Shown piece after piece: positions 1-9,271 of a stretch of 64,000 nt of DNA (positions within the stretch are counted from its first letter, which is position 1; each line of letters begins with the position of its first letter). Under the pieces are notes generated by a model. That model had not been told where the DNA came from and did not search any database. It saw only the letters and a list, made by a program, of their open reading frames with translations. A program made the position numbers and the translations under genes. Source of the DNA: an uncultured Clostridium sp. (GTDB lineage Bacteria; Bacillota; Clostridia; TANB77; CAG-508); NCBI GenBank assembly GCA_900557195.1, contig USRT01000002.1:62001-126000 (forward strand). The letters are read 5' to 3'.

Positions 1-151
1 CATCTGTTAAATCTTTTACTCTAATGTCTGGATTTACCCCAGCTTTTTCTAATATTTTTTTAGAACTTGGTAATCCAATACCATATATGTAAGTTAGTCC
101 TATTTCTACTCTTTTTTCTCTAGGTAAATCTACTCCTGATATACGAGCCAT
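1..151 (-). CDS. rpsM: 30S ribosomal protein S13, N-terminal part
   Basis: The reverse strand encodes the first 50 residues of S13 (starts MARISGVDLPREKR, then GLTYIYGIG), a head protein of the small subunit that contacts the A- and P-site tRNAs. The gene runs off the left edge of the window. A GGAGGTGC ribosome binding site lies at 161-168. It follows rpmJ and opens the rpsM-rpsK-rpoA-rplQ part of the operon, which is not in the window. The 255 bp to rpmJ is very A+T rich and shows no gene. Confidence 0.95.
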   Translation of the reverse strand, partial: MARISGVDLPREKRVEIGLTYIYGIGLPSSKKILEKAGVNPDIRVKDLTD

Positions 152-406
152 AATTTTTTAGCACCTCCAAAATGTTTTATAAAATTTAAAATTTTTTATA
201 ATTTTGTTTTAAATATGTTAAAGGTGAAATGCACTTTAAATTCACTATTTATGGATTGTAAAAAATAGTAAATAAAGTCTTTAACTAAATTTAAAACTAT
301 ATATAAATACAAATCTAATATATAAATTATTATATCTATATATAAATATATACAGATACATAGATTTACAGCCGCCAACTAGATTTATATTAATATCAAA
401 AAATAA

Positions 407-520
407 TTACCCTTGTCTTTGTTTATGTTTTGGGTTTTCACAAATTACTCTAATTTTACCTTTTCTTTTGATAACTTTGCATTTTTCACATATTTTCTTT
501 ACTGATGGTCTTACTTTCAT
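407..520 (-). CDS. rpmJ: 50S ribosomal protein L36
   Basis: A 37-residue protein beginning MKVRPSVKKICEKC and ending KHKQRQG, the normal length of L36. It keeps the zinc ligands of the C+ form (CEKC, a later Cys and the His in PKHKQ). A GGAGGTG site precedes the ATG. It lies between infA and rpsM, as in most Firmicutes. Confidence 0.95.
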   Translation of the reverse strand: MKVRPSVKKICEKCKVIKRKGKIRVICENPKHKQRQG

Positions 521-584
521 TATTACTACACCTCCTGTAATTTTTGCATACTATTTGCTATATTTTGTATTGGCAATTATAAAA

Positions 585-662
585 GTATGATGTGTGAGGT
601 CAGATGTATTTTTAAGATATCAGGCTAAATGAAATCGATACATCTCACATCGCACCTCATAC
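585..662. repeat. Imperfect inverted repeat between rpmJ and infA
   Basis: Two arms of about 25 bp (585-609 and 638-662) share GTATGA/TGAGGT and AGATGTAT blocks as an imperfect inverted repeat around a short spacer. It could fold in the transcript as a processing or attenuation hairpin. No T-tract follows, so I do not call it a terminator. Confidence 0.35.
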
Positions 663-687
663 ACAATATTTTTCCAATACTTATAAT

Positions 688-906
688 CTATTTTGCTCTC
701 CAAGTTATTCTTCCTCTATTCAAATCATATGGAGATAATTCTACTTTTACTTTATCTCCTGGAAGAATTTTTATATAGTTCATTCTAAGTTTTCCTGATA
801 TATGAGCTAAAATTTCATGCCCATTTTCTAGCTTAACCTTAAAATTTGTATTTGGTAATGTCTCTACAACAGTACCTTCTACTTCTATAACATCCTCTTT
901 TGACAT
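688..906 (-). CDS. infA: Translation initiation factor IF-1
   Basis: A 72-residue single OB-fold protein, full length for IF-1 (MSKEDVIEVEGTVVETLPN, HISGKLRMNYI, GDKVKVELSPYDL, GRITWR). IF-1 occupies the ribosomal A site during initiation. A GGAGGT-like site lies just upstream. It sits between map and rpmJ in the ribosomal operon, the standard Firmicute order. Confidence 0.97.
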   Translation of the reverse strand: MSKEDVIEVEGTVVETLPNTNFKVKLENGHEILAHISGKLRMNYIKILPGDKVKVELSPYDLNRGRITWRAK

Positions 907-998
907 TTTTTACCTCCATATAAAATATGTTGATTTGTTTATACAATAACATAACTATTGTTAAAGCGAAACAATAGCTTTTATAGTATATAACAAAT

Positions 999-1769
999 TT
1001 AGAGTATTGTCAATATTTCTGGTTCGTTTTCTGTAATTAAAATTGTATTTTCATAATGTGCAGCTAAACTTCCATCTTCTGTTATAATTGTCCAACCATC
1101 ATCTAATTCTAAAATATCTGGTTTTCCTTGTATTACCATTGGTTCTACCGCAAGTGTCATACCAGGTTCTAATCTTATTCCTCTTCCTGCTTTTCCATAG
1201 TTTGGTATTCCTGGATCTTCATGCATTTCTCTTCCAATTCCATGACCTTGAAATTCTCTTACAACAGAATAACCATTTTTTTGGATAAATTCACCAATTG
1301 CATGAGAAATATCTCCAACTCTGTTACCTTTTGTAGCATATTTTATTCCTTCAAAAAAGGCTTGTTTAGTTATATCTACTAATTTGTTTGCTTCTTTAGA
1401 TCCTTTACCTACAACATAAGTTCTTGCTGCATCACCATTAAAACCATTCTTGTATACAACCAAATCTATACTTACAACATCTCCATCTTTAATATATACT
1501 CTATTTGAAGGTATTCCATGAATAACTTCATCATTTATAGAAATACATAGCGTAGATGGAAAAGCGCTAATACCTTTTACTCCGCTTGGGTATCCCTTTT
1601 GTGCTGGAATTCCACCAAGCTTTCTTATTGTTTCTTCTGCTATTTTATCTAAATATGCAGTTGTAATACCCGGTTTTATTACTTCTTCAATTCTTTTATG
1701 AACTAAAGCTGTAGCCCTACATGCTTCTTTCATATATTCAATTTCTTTTTTTGATTTAATTGTTACCAC
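999..1769 (-). CDS. map: Methionine aminopeptidase, type I
   Basis: Cytosolic metalloprotease that removes the initiator Met from new proteins. The 256 residues match the short type I form without an N-terminal zinc extension. The visible metal ligands are D102, D113, H176 (in QGHGIG), E209 (in VEPM) and E240 (in HYENT); H84 in IHGIP is the conserved active-site His. It is 10 bp downstream of adk, so the two are probably co-translated. The adk-map-infA order is typical of Firmicute spc operons. Confidence 0.96.
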   Translation of the reverse strand: MVTIKSKKEIEYMKEACRATALVHKRIEEVIKPGITTAYLDKIAEETIRKLGGIPAQKGYPSGVKGISAFPSTLCISINDEVIHGIPSNRVYIKDGDVVSIDLVVYKNGFNGDAARTYVVGKGSKEANKLVDITKQAFFEGIKYATKGNRVGDISHAIGEFIQKNGYSVVREFQGHGIGREMHEDPGIPNYGKAGRGIRLEPGMTLAVEPMVIQGKPDILELDDGWTIITEDGSLAAHYENTILITENEPEILTIL

Positions 1770-1779
1770 TTTACTCCCT

Positions 1780-2448
1780 CTATCTATTCTTTATATATTT
1801 TACAATATCAGTCGCAACATCTTCACCCATTCTGTTTATAGATGTACTTACAGTTTCTGTTCTTAAAACACCTTTTTTATTATAATATTCAACTAATGGG
1901 CTTGTTTGTTCTGCATATATCTCTAATCTTCTATTTATTGCTTCTGGATTTGAATCATCATCTCTTTGTTTTAGTTTTGATCCACATATATCACATATTC
2001 CTTCTACTTTTGGTGGATGAAGTTTAGTATTATATGTAGCTTTACATTCTTGATTAGTACATACCCTTCTTGTTAACATTCTGTCTATAATTTCTTCTCT
2101 TGGTGTTGTCAAGTTTATTACTAAATCTACTTTTTTACCTAAATTTTGCAGAATTTTATCTAATTTTTCTGCTTGACTTATTGTTCTTGGAAATCCATCC
2201 AATATAGCACCATTTTTTGCATCTTCTTCATTTAATCTATCTATTACCATTGGAACTGTTATTTCATCTGGAACTAAATTTCCCTGTGATATATATTTAT
2301 CTGCTTCTATTCCAAGTTCAGTTTTTTCACTAATATTTTTTCTAAAGATATCACCAGTTGAAATTTGTGGAAAGTTTGTTTCCTTACTAATTAATCCTGC
2401 AACAGTTCCTTTTCCTGTTCCTTGTGCTCCAAGCATTATTATATACAT
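1780..2448 (-). CDS. adk: Adenylate kinase
   Basis: Converts ATP + AMP to two ADP. The P-loop near residues 7-15 reads GAQGTGKGT, where most family members have Pro instead of Gln at the third position. The LID domain carries a four-Cys zinc site (CTNQEC and CDICG), as in Gram-positive Adk, followed by QRDDD. DGFPRT is conserved. At 222 residues it is close to the usual ~215. A GGAGG site precedes the ATG. It lies between secY and map, separated from secY by an inverted repeat element. Confidence 0.96.
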   Translation of the reverse strand: MYIIMLGAQGTGKGTVAGLISKETNFPQISTGDIFRKNISEKTELGIEADKYISQGNLVPDEITVPMVIDRLNEEDAKNGAILDGFPRTISQAEKLDKILQNLGKKVDLVINLTTPREEIIDRMLTRRVCTNQECKATYNTKLHPPKVEGICDICGSKLKQRDDDSNPEAINRRLEIYAEQTSPLVEYYNKKGVLRTETVSTSINRMGEDVATDIVKYIKNR

Positions 2449-2480
2449 ATTTTATTCCTCCTTGTTAATTTAAGAATTGG

Positions 2481-2598
2481 TGTCAAAAGTTGTCAAAAGG
2501 GACGGGGCATATTGACAATCTTTATAAATGTAATTAATCATCTTTTAATCTACTCAAAAATTGTCAATATGCCCCGTCCCTTTTGACAACTTTTGGCA
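2481..2598. repeat. GACGGGG-type long inverted repeat, copy A
   Basis: Two 39-bp arms (2481-2519 and 2560-2598) are inverted copies with one mismatch around a 40-bp A+T-rich loop. Each arm holds TTGTCAAAAGGGACGGGGCA. Related elements occur at 25169-25268, 27399-27618 and 57222-57336. It sits between secY and adk. It looks like a REP/MITE-type mobile hairpin; no transposase is visible nearby. Confidence 0.8.
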
Positions 2599-2683
2599 TT
2601 GATTAAGTTAATAACTAAAAAATTGATTTGAGGCATGGCTTTTATCTCCAATGCCTCACCCCAAATCATTTGTATATTTTATA

Positions 2684-4007
2684 TTATTCTAAAAATCCTT
2701 TGTAATGTCTCATTACAAGTTGAGATTCTAATTGTTGTATCATTTCTATTGCTACACCAACTACGATAAGTATAGATGTACCTCCGAATGCTAAATCTAA
2801 ACTAGTAAATCTAGCAAGCATTGGAAGTATAGCTATAATTGCTAAATATACTCCGTCCAAACCATGTTAATCTTGATATGATTTTTGATAAATATTCTGT
2901 TGTTGGTTTTCCAGCTCTAATGCCTGGTATAAATCCACCATTTTTCTTAATATTATTAGAAACTTCTGCTGGATTAAATGTTGCATATGTATAGAAAAAT
3001 GTAAATCCAACAATAAGTAATAAATATACAAGCGCATTTGCTATAGAATATCCAATTGGTACATTTGATGATGATGTAGCAATTGAAAATTTATAAATAG
3101 AAGCCCAAAATCCAGTTTGCGAAGCTATATCACTTATAAACATTTGAATAATCATTGCTGGGAATGTCATAAATGAAGATGCAAATATAATTGGCATTAC
3201 ACCTGCCATTGCAAGTTTCAATGGAATATGTGTACTTTGAGCACCTACCATTTTCCTTCCAACAACTTTTTTAGAATATTGTACTGGTACTCTTCTTTCT
3301 GCTTGTTGTACAAATACAACTGCAGTTATTAATACTATTGCACCAATAACAATTCCTAAAGCTGTTAATAATCCTGTTGTACTAAAAGCTCCTGCTTGGA
3401 ACATTAAATTCCAAATTGTCGGAATAATGGTTGGTAAACCTGAGATAATACCTACAAATATAATCATAGATATACCATTACCAATTCCTTTATTTGTAAT
3501 TTGCTCTCCTAACCACATTAATAATGCTGTTCCAGCAATTAATGAACTAAGAACTACAAAACCTGTTAAGAAGCTTGTATCAACAAATATTCCTGATGTT
3601 CTATAAGATAAGAATATACCTAATCCTTCAATTAAAGCAAGTACTATTGTAAGTATTTTGGTATATTTATTTATCTTTGCTCTTCCTTCTTCTCCACCTT
3701 CTTTTACAAGTCTTTCTAAAGAAGGAATAACCATTCCTAATAATTGTATTACAATTGATGCTGTAATATATGGACTAATTGACATAGCAAAGATAGAGAA
3801 TCTTGAGAAAGCTCCACCAGAAATCATATCAATCAATCCTTGCATTCCATTTGTAGCTGAGCTCATATATTCTGCTAATTTTATTGTATCTACGCCTGGA
3901 ATTGTAATATAACAACCTAATCTAAATACTATAATTAATATTAATGTATATAATAATCTCTTTCTTACATCTGGAGTTTTTAAAGCATTTTTAATGGTGT
4001 TAAACAA
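2684..4007 (-). CDS. secY: Protein translocase subunit SecY (needs +1 shift at CGG)
   Basis: The channel of the Sec translocon, ten membrane spans. Residues 1-384 read in one frame from a TTG start (MFNTIKNALKTPDVRKR; AGGTGATT site just upstream, within the end of rplO). At 2855-2853 the zero-frame codon is CGG followed by A, and that frame ends 13 codons later. Dropping the C gives GGA (Gly) and continues YLAIIAILPM, LAFGGTSIL and VMRHYKGFLE to a stop at 2684, restoring a 440-residue protein with spans 9-10. SecY is essential, so a truly truncated gene is unlikely. The site has the same form as 13 others in the window. Confidence 0.93.
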
Positions 4008-4442
4008 TTAAATCACCTCTGTCTTTCCACCTAAAGCTTCTATTTTTTCTTTTGCAGCTTTAGTAAATCTTTTAGCTTTTACAGCTAATTTTTTCTCTAG
4101 AGTACCTGTAGCTAATACTACAATACCATCATTAATTTTACTAATAATTCCATCAGCTACTAAACTTTCAGCTGTAACTTCTTCAGTTGTAGCTTTATTA
4201 AGCATTGTAAGAGTTACTTCTGTGTAGTTTTTAGCATGAATATTAGTGAAACCTCTTTTTGGTAATCTTCTATATAATGGTGTTTGACCACCTTCAAAAC
4301 CTCTTCTAACTCCACCGCCTGATCTTGCTTTTTGTCCTTTATGTCCTCTACCAGAAGTTTTTCCAAGTCCTGAACCAATTCCACGTCCTACTCTTGTTCT
4401 AGTTTTTGTATTTTGTGCTGGTTTTAATTCGTCTATTTTCAT
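4008..4442 (-). CDS. rplO: 50S ribosomal protein L15
   Basis: A 144-residue large-subunit protein with the Gly/Arg-rich N terminus typical of L15 (GRGIGSGLGKTSGRGHKGQ) and the later KRGFTN block. It abuts secY, whose TTG start lies directly next to its stop. The gap to rpsE upstream is only 92 bp and holds no rpmD, although rpsE-rpmD-rplO is the usual order. Confidence 0.96.
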   Translation of the reverse strand: MKIDELKPAQNTKTRTRVGRGIGSGLGKTSGRGHKGQKARSGGGVRRGFEGGQTPLYRRLPKRGFTNIHAKNYTEVTLTMLNKATTEEVTAESLVADGIISKINDGIVVLATGTLEKKLAVKAKRFTKAAKEKIEALGGKTEVI

Positions 4443-4534
4443 TATGCGGTTACACCTCCTTAATTTAATTTCTACGTAAGCTTTATTTTTATAGCATAAG
4501 TATATTATAACTAATTTAATTATGCAAGATAAAA

Positions 4535-5026
4535 TTAAATAATATCTTCTACTTTTTTACCTCTTTTTTTAGCAACTTGTTCAATTGTTTGCATTGATTG
4601 TAATCCTTGTATTGTAGCATATACTACGTTTCTAGGATTGTTTGTTCCTATAACTTTAGTTCTAATATCTTTATATCCTGCAAGCTCAAGTACTGGTCTA
4701 ACACTTCCACCTGCGATAACTCCTGTACCTTCTGCTGCTGGTTTTAGCATTACACTTGCACTACCAAATTTTCCTATATATTCGTGTGGTATTGTTGTTC
4801 CTACAACTGGAACTTCTACTAAATTCTTTTTAGCATCTTCAATTGCTTTTTTGATTGCATCTGGAACTTCTGAAGCTTTTCCATTTCCTACACCAACGTG
4901 ACCATTTTCGTCACCAACAACAACAACTGCACTAAATCTAAATGTTCTACCACCTTTAACAACCTTAGCAACTCTATTAATCGCTACAACTTTTTCTTTT
5001 AATTCTGATGTATTTTCTTGTTGCAC
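4535..5026 (-). CDS. rpsE: 30S ribosomal protein S5
   Basis: 163 residues: an S5 double-stranded-RNA-binding domain (VVAINRVAKVVKGGR, FSAVVVVGDENGHVGVG) followed by the C-terminal S5 domain (GGSVRPVLELAG). S5 lies at the mRNA entry channel and affects accuracy. It follows rplR by 55 bp and is followed directly by rplO with no rpmD between. Confidence 0.96.
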   Translation of the reverse strand: MQQENTSELKEKVVAINRVAKVVKGGRTFRFSAVVVVGDENGHVGVGNGKASEVPDAIKKAIEDAKKNLVEVPVVGTTIPHEYIGKFGSASVMLKPAAEGTGVIAGGSVRPVLELAGYKDIRTKVIGTNNPRNVVYATIQGLQSMQTIEQVAKKRGKKVEDII

Positions 5027-5081
5027 GCTTTTTCCCTCCTTTTACTAATTTATAAGGTTTACATACCTTATTTTTTATTTA

Positions 5082-5450
5082 TTAAAATACAAGACCTGCT
5101 TCTCTTGCAGCTTCTGCTAATTCTTTAATAACACCATGATATACATAACCACTTCTATCAAAAACAACAGTTTTAATGTTTTTATCCATTGCTCTTTTTG
5201 CTATTAAAGTTCCTACTTCTTTAGCAGCTTCTTTATTTGAATGTTTTACTTTTACTTCTTTATCAAGAGTAGAAGCACTAGCAATAGTAGTTCCTTGAAC
5301 ATCATCAATTACTTGAACAAATAAGTTATTATTACTTCTATACACACATAATCTTGGACGATCAGCTGTACCACTTATTTTTTTACGAACTCTTAAATGT
5401 CTTCTATCTCTTTCTAGTTTTCTATTTGTTTTCGTAATCATTCTTTTCAC
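5082..5450 (-). CDS. rplR: 50S ribosomal protein L18
   Basis: 122 residues, normal for L18, which binds 5S rRNA in the central protuberance. It begins with a basic tail (MKRMITKTNRKLERDRRHLR), followed by RPRLCVYRSNNN and a VVFDRSGYVYHG block near the C terminus. It starts 16 bp after rplF in the spc-type order. Confidence 0.96.
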   Translation of the reverse strand: MKRMITKTNRKLERDRRHLRVRKKISGTADRPRLCVYRSNNNLFVQVIDDVQGTTIASASTLDKEVKVKHSNKEAAKEVGTLIAKRAMDKNIKTVVFDRSGYVYHGVIKELAEAAREAGLVF

Positions 5451-5466
5451 CTCTTTTTCTTATCTA

Positions 5467-6006
5467 TTATTTCTTACCAGCTTTACCTTCTTTACGTCTA
5501 ATATGCTCTTCTGCATATTTAATTCCTTTTCCTCTATATACTTCTGGTGGTCTCTTTGTTCTGATAACAGCAGCTGTTTGACCAACTAACTCTTTATCAA
5601 TACCTCTAACTATAATTTGGTTTGGATTTGGAACATCATATGTAATTCCTTCTGGAGCTTCCATCTCTACTGGATGAGAATATCCTAAGTTCATTAATAA
5701 GTTGTTTCCTTTTTTCTGAGCTCTATATCCAACACCATTTATTTCTAATTCTCTTTTATACTCGTTTAAAACGCCTTCTATCATATTACTAATTAAAGTT
5801 CTTGTTAAACCATGTAAACTTCTATTTGCTGGTTCATCATCTGGTCTTTCAACTTTAATTACTTTATCTTCCATAGAAACTTTAATATTATTATGAATAT
5901 CTTTTTCTAAAGTTCCTTTAGGTCCTTTTACAGTAATGTGATTTCCGTTCAAAGTAACTTCAACACCATCTGGTACTGTAATAGGTTTATTTCCTATTCT
6001 TGACAT
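5467..6006 (-). CDS. rplF: 50S ribosomal protein L6
   Basis: 179 residues, full length, with the two L6 repeats (MSRIGNKPITVPDGV, VKGPKGTLEKDI; then GYRAQKKGNNLLMNLGYSHP, and RPPEVYRGKGIKY at the end). L6 lies near the sarcin-ricin loop, where translation factors bind. A GGAGGG site precedes the ATG. Confidence 0.97.
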   Translation of the reverse strand: MSRIGNKPITVPDGVEVTLNGNHITVKGPKGTLEKDIHNNIKVSMEDKVIKVERPDDEPANRSLHGLTRTLISNMIEGVLNEYKRELEINGVGYRAQKKGNNLLMNLGYSHPVEMEAPEGITYDVPNPNQIIVRGIDKELVGQTAAVIRTKRPPEVYRGKGIKYAEEHIRRKEGKAGKK

Positions 6007-6078
6007 TTTTTACCCTCCTTCTTTTAATTTAGTTTATTTTTAATTTTAGTAATTACAAATAACTTATTTAGATGTATC

Positions 6079-6480
6079 TTACCATACATAAGCTAAAACT
6101 TCTCCACCTAAACCTTCTTGTCTTGCTTCTTTATCTGTTTTAATTCCTTTAGAAGTTGAAATTAAAGCAATTCCTAGTCCATTTAATACTTTTGGTAATT
6201 CATCTTTAGATGCATAAACTCTTAATCCTGGTTTACTTATTCTCTTTAAACCATCAATTATTCTAGCGCCCTTTTCATCATATTTCAAAGTAATTCTTAA
6301 AACACCTTGATTTGCTTCGCCTTCTATTTCTTCAACTGCTTTTACATATCCTTCATTTAATAAGATATTAGCAATTGCTCTTTTCATGTTTGATGCAGGA
6401 ACATCTACTGTTTTATGTTTTGAACTGTTTGCGTTTCTTATTCTTGTTAGCATATCTGCTATTGGATCAGTAGTAATCAA
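6079..6480 (-). CDS. rpsH: 30S ribosomal protein S8
   Basis: 133 residues with the S8 signatures ITTDPIADMLTRIRNA at the start and STSKGIKTDKEAR-QEGLGGEVLAYVW at the end. S8 binds 16S rRNA helix 21 and is an assembly protein. In E. coli it is also the translational repressor of the spc operon; whether it does so here is not visible. Confidence 0.97.
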   Translation of the reverse strand: MITTDPIADMLTRIRNANSSKHKTVDVPASNMKRAIANILLNEGYVKAVEEIEGEANQGVLRITLKYDEKGARIIDGLKRISKPGLRVYASKDELPKVLNGLGIALISTSKGIKTDKEARQEGLGGEVLAYVW

Positions 6481-6558
6481 TTTTCATACCTCCTTCTTGT
6501 TACTCTTTTATATTTTTCCTTTAGAATTATTCCGTTTTTTTAAGTAAAATTTTAGATT

Positions 6559-6744
6559 CTACCAACTAGCTTTCTTTACTCCTGGTATTTCTCCTTTATG
6601 AGCTAATTCTCTAAAGCATACACGGCATATTCCAAATTTTCTAATGTAAGCATGTGGTCTTCCACAAATTTTACATCTGTTATATTCTCTTGTTTTGAAT
6701 TTTTGATCTTTTTGTTGTTTTACTTTTAATGATTTCTTAGCCAT
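6559..6744 (-). CDS. rpsN: 30S ribosomal protein S14, type Z (zinc-binding)
   Basis: A 61-residue short S14 with the zinc ribbon CKICG...CRVC, the type found in Firmicutes and Thermus (also called rpsZ). It opens MAKKSLKVKQQKDQKF and ends GEIPGVKKASW. It lies between rplE and rpsH. The 120 bp separating it from rplE holds no gene. Confidence 0.96.
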   Translation of the reverse strand: MAKKSLKVKQQKDQKFKTREYNRCKICGRPHAYIRKFGICRVCFRELAHKGEIPGVKKASW

Positions 6745-6864
6745 TCTTTATACTTCTCCTCCTTTTCGACTAAAGTCTCGGGACCAATTTATTTGAAATT
6801 TCACATTTCGGCTTTCATTTTTTATGAGAAGCGTCCCTTTAATTTTGCCTATTCTATGTGAATT

Positions 6865-7404
6865 TTATCCTTTAAAAGGCATTCCTAAAAGAGTTAATAA
6901 TTCTCTTGCTTCTTCATCGCTATTTGCTGTTGTAACAAATATAATATCCATTCCTCTTATTTTATCAATTTTATCATACTCAATTTCAGGGAATATTAAT
7001 TGTTCTTTTATACCCATTGAGTAATTTCCTCTACCATCAAATGAATTTGCAGATACTCCTCTAAAATCTCTTACTCTTGGAAGTGCTACATTAAATAGTT
7101 TGTATGCAAAATCATACATTTTTCCTTTTCTTAAAGTAACTTTACATCCTATATCAACACCTGCTCTTAATTTGAAAGCAGCAATTGCCTTTTTAGATTT
7201 TGTAACAATTGGTTTTTGACCTGTTATTAACTTTAAATCATTAACAGCATTCTCTAATGATTTAGGATTTTCCTTTGTATCTCCTAAACCTATATTGATT
7301 ACTATTTTTTCTAGTTTTGGAACTTCCATAACTGATTTATAATTGAATTTTTTCATCATGCTTGGTATAATTTCTTTTTCATATTGTTCTCTTAATTTTT
7401 CCAT
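6865..7404 (-). CDS. rplE: 50S ribosomal protein L5
   Basis: 179 residues, standard for L5, which binds 5S rRNA and contacts the P-site tRNA. Signatures are VMEVPKLEKIVINIGLGD, GQKPIVTKSKKAIAAFKLR and the C-terminal GMDIIFVTTANSDEEARELL. It starts 24 bp after rplX. Confidence 0.97.
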   Translation of the reverse strand: MEKLREQYEKEIIPSMMKKFNYKSVMEVPKLEKIVINIGLGDTKENPKSLENAVNDLKLITGQKPIVTKSKKAIAAFKLRAGVDIGCKVTLRKGKMYDFAYKLFNVALPRVRDFRGVSANSFDGRGNYSMGIKEQLIFPEIEYDKIDKIRGMDIIFVTTANSDEEARELLTLLGMPFKG

Positions 7405-7427
7405 AAGTCTTCAATAGACCTCCTTTC

Positions 7428-7751
7428 TTATTTAATTTTTGTACCACATTTTTTACAAACACGTACTTTCTCATCTTTTTGAATTTCAAATCCTATTCTT
7501 GTAGGTTTTCCACATTTTGGGCAAACTACATTTACTTTACTTGAATGGATTGCACATTCTACTGGTATAATTCCGCCTTCTTCACCTTGTCTTCTTGGTT
7601 TAACGTGTTTTTTTCTTATATTAATACCTTTTACAATTACTTTTTCTGTTTTTGGTATTACTTCTAATACTTCTCCAGTTTTACCTTTATCATTTCCTGA
7701 TAAAACTTGAACTGTATCACCTTTTTTTACTTTTAACATTTTATATTTCAC
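7428..7751 (-). CDS. rplX: 50S ribosomal protein L24
   Basis: 107 residues: an N-terminal KOW motif (VKKGDTVQVLSGNDKGKTGEV) and a C-terminal zinc ribbon with two CxxC pairs (CPKCG and CKKCG), the form seen in many Clostridia. L24 is an early assembly initiator. It lies between rplN and rplE; the 158-bp gap to rplN contains a small inverted repeat near 7890-7915. Confidence 0.96.
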   Translation of the reverse strand: MKYKMLKVKKGDTVQVLSGNDKGKTGEVLEVIPKTEKVIVKGINIRKKHVKPRRQGEEGGIIPVECAIHSSKVNVVCPKCGKPTRIGFEIQKDEKVRVCKKCGTKIK

Positions 7752-7909
7752 CTCTTCTTTTCGGTAATTTTGTTATAGGTTTACAGATTCACCAAATGTT
7801 CATCTGCATCTTTAATCTCTAATAATAGAACTCCTTAAGCAGTCGTTTTATTTAAGAGCTTAAAGTCCTCTGTATCAACAATGTGTAAGCTCACGCGTTC
7901 GCTAACACA

Positions 7910-8278
7910 TTATAGAACTTCAGGAGCTAAAGATAATATTTTCATGTAATCTTTATCTCTTAATTCTCTTGCAACTGGCCCAAATATACGAGTTCCCTTT
8001 GGGTTTCCATCTTCTTTTATAATTACAGCTGCATTTTCATCAAATCTTATATATGATCCATCAGCTCTTCTTGTTGGTTTTTTAGTTCTTACTACTACTG
8101 CCTTTACAACATCACCTTTTTTAACAACGCCACCTGGTGTAGCTGTTTTAACAGAAGCAACAATAACATCTCCAATTCTAGCGTATTTTCTATATGATCC
8201 ACCTAGACATCTGATACACATAATTTCTTTTGCACCAGTGTTATCAGCTACTTTTAATATAGATTGTTGCTGTACCAT
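7910..8278 (-). CDS. rplN: 50S ribosomal protein L14
   Basis: 122 residues, the exact family length, with MVQQQSILKVADNTGAKEIMC at the start, RADGSYIRFDENAAVII in the middle and FGPVARELRDKDYMKILSLA at the end. L14 lies at the inter-subunit face. A GGAGG site is followed by the ATG. Confidence 0.97.
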   Translation of the reverse strand: MVQQQSILKVADNTGAKEIMCIRCLGGSYRKYARIGDVIVASVKTATPGGVVKKGDVVKAVVVRTKKPTRRADGSYIRFDENAAVIIKEDGNPKGTRIFGPVARELRDKDYMKILSLAPEVL

Positions 8279-8304
8279 ATTCTAGTACCTCCTTCTTTAA
8301 TCAA

Positions 8305-8568
8305 TTATTTTATAACTGCCTTTTCAACGATTTCAACTACTCTCCATCTCTTATCTTTTGATAAAGGTCTTGTTTCCATAACTTTAACTTTATCTCCAGC
8401 TTGACATTCATTTTTTTCGTCATGAGCTTTTAACTTATATGTTCTCTTTTGGATTTTTCCATAAGTTTTATTTTTTTCACTTGTTTCTACTGCAACAACA
8501 ACTGTTTTATCCATTTTATCAGAAACAACTGTACCAATCATAACTTTACGAAGATTTCTTTCTTCCAT
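8305..8568 (-). CDS. rpsQ: 30S ribosomal protein S17
   Basis: 87 residues forming an OB fold. Signatures are MEERNLRKVMIGTVVSDKMD, KTVVVAVE, KRTYKLKAHDEKNEC-GDKV and RPLSKDKRWRVVEI. It is a primary 16S-binding protein, placed between rpmC and rplN as usual. Confidence 0.96.
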   Translation of the reverse strand: MEERNLRKVMIGTVVSDKMDKTVVVAVETSEKNKTYGKIQKRTYKLKAHDEKNECQAGDKVKVMETRPLSKDKRWRVVEIVEKAVIK

Positions 8569-8640
8569 TTCGATTAATCTCCTTCCTCAAAAATTGTCAG
8601 GATTACATTTTATTTGTTTTAGTAAATATAGTTCCTGCTA

Positions 8641-8841
8641 CTATTTTACTTCTTCGATTTCTCTTTTTCTTAATTCAGTTTTTACTCTGGCAATGTCTTT
8701 TCTCACTTCTTTAATTTTCATAGGATTATCTAAACCATTTGTTTTCAAACTAAATCTTAATTTAAATAACTCTGATTTTAATTCTCCTAATTCCTTTTCT
8801 AAATCTGGTGAAGACATTTCTCTTATTTTATTTATCTTCAT
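8641..8841 (-). CDS. rpmC: 50S ribosomal protein L29
   Basis: A 66-residue helical hairpin protein near the exit tunnel (MKINKIREMSSPDLEKEL, then ELFKLRFSLKTN and the basic KEVRKDIARVKT helix). Its start overlaps the end of rplP by 14 bp, suggesting translational coupling. Confidence 0.95.
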   Translation of the reverse strand: MKINKIREMSSPDLEKELGELKSELFKLRFSLKTNGLDNPMKIKEVRKDIARVKTELRKREIEEVK

Positions 8842-9271
8842 CTATTTCACCACCTATTTCAGTTTCCTTTTTAACAAATTTACACTTAACAGATAGTTTA
8901 TTTGCAGCAAGTCTTAAAGCTTCTCTTGCAGTTTCTTCTGGAACTCCTGCTATTTCAAACATTACTCTACCTGGTTTTACAGCTGCTACCCAGTATTCTA
9001 CGGCACCTTTACCTTTACCCATACGAGTTTCAGCTGGTTTCTTTGTTATTGGTTTATCTGGGAAAATTTTGATCCAAACTTTTCCACCTCTTTTAATATA
9101 ACGAGTCATAGCAACACGGGCTGCTTCTATTTGATTAGAAGTAATAAACCCTAGATCTAATGATTGAATACCATATTCACCATCAGTAACTTTATTTCCT
9201 CTCATTGCTTTTCCTCTTACTCTACCTTTTTGTTGTTTTCTATATTTTGTTCTTTTTGGCATTAATGGCAT
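8828..9271 (-). CDS. rplP: 50S ribosomal protein L16
   Basis: 147 residues with MPKRTKYRKQQKGRVRGKA, the central ITSNQIEAARVAMTRYIKRGGK and PAETRMGKGKGAVEYWVA. L16 lies by the A site and peptidyl transferase centre. The first ATG is preferred to the one three codons in, because GGAGGAGAC is well spaced from it. The ATG shares one base with the rpsC stop. Confidence 0.96.
   Translation of the reverse strand: MPLMPKRTKYRKQQKGRVRGKAMRGNKVTDGEYGIQSLDLGFITSNQIEAARVAMTRYIKRGGKVWIKIFPDKPITKKPAETRMGKGKGAVEYWVAAVKPGRVMFEIAGVPEETAREALRLAANKLSVKCKFVKKETEIGGEIDEDK

Noticed and set aside
196..378. Reading frame of 60 codons between rpsM and rpmJ
   Set aside because: Low-complexity Ile/Tyr translation of A+T-rich DNA with no RBS; no family resemblance.
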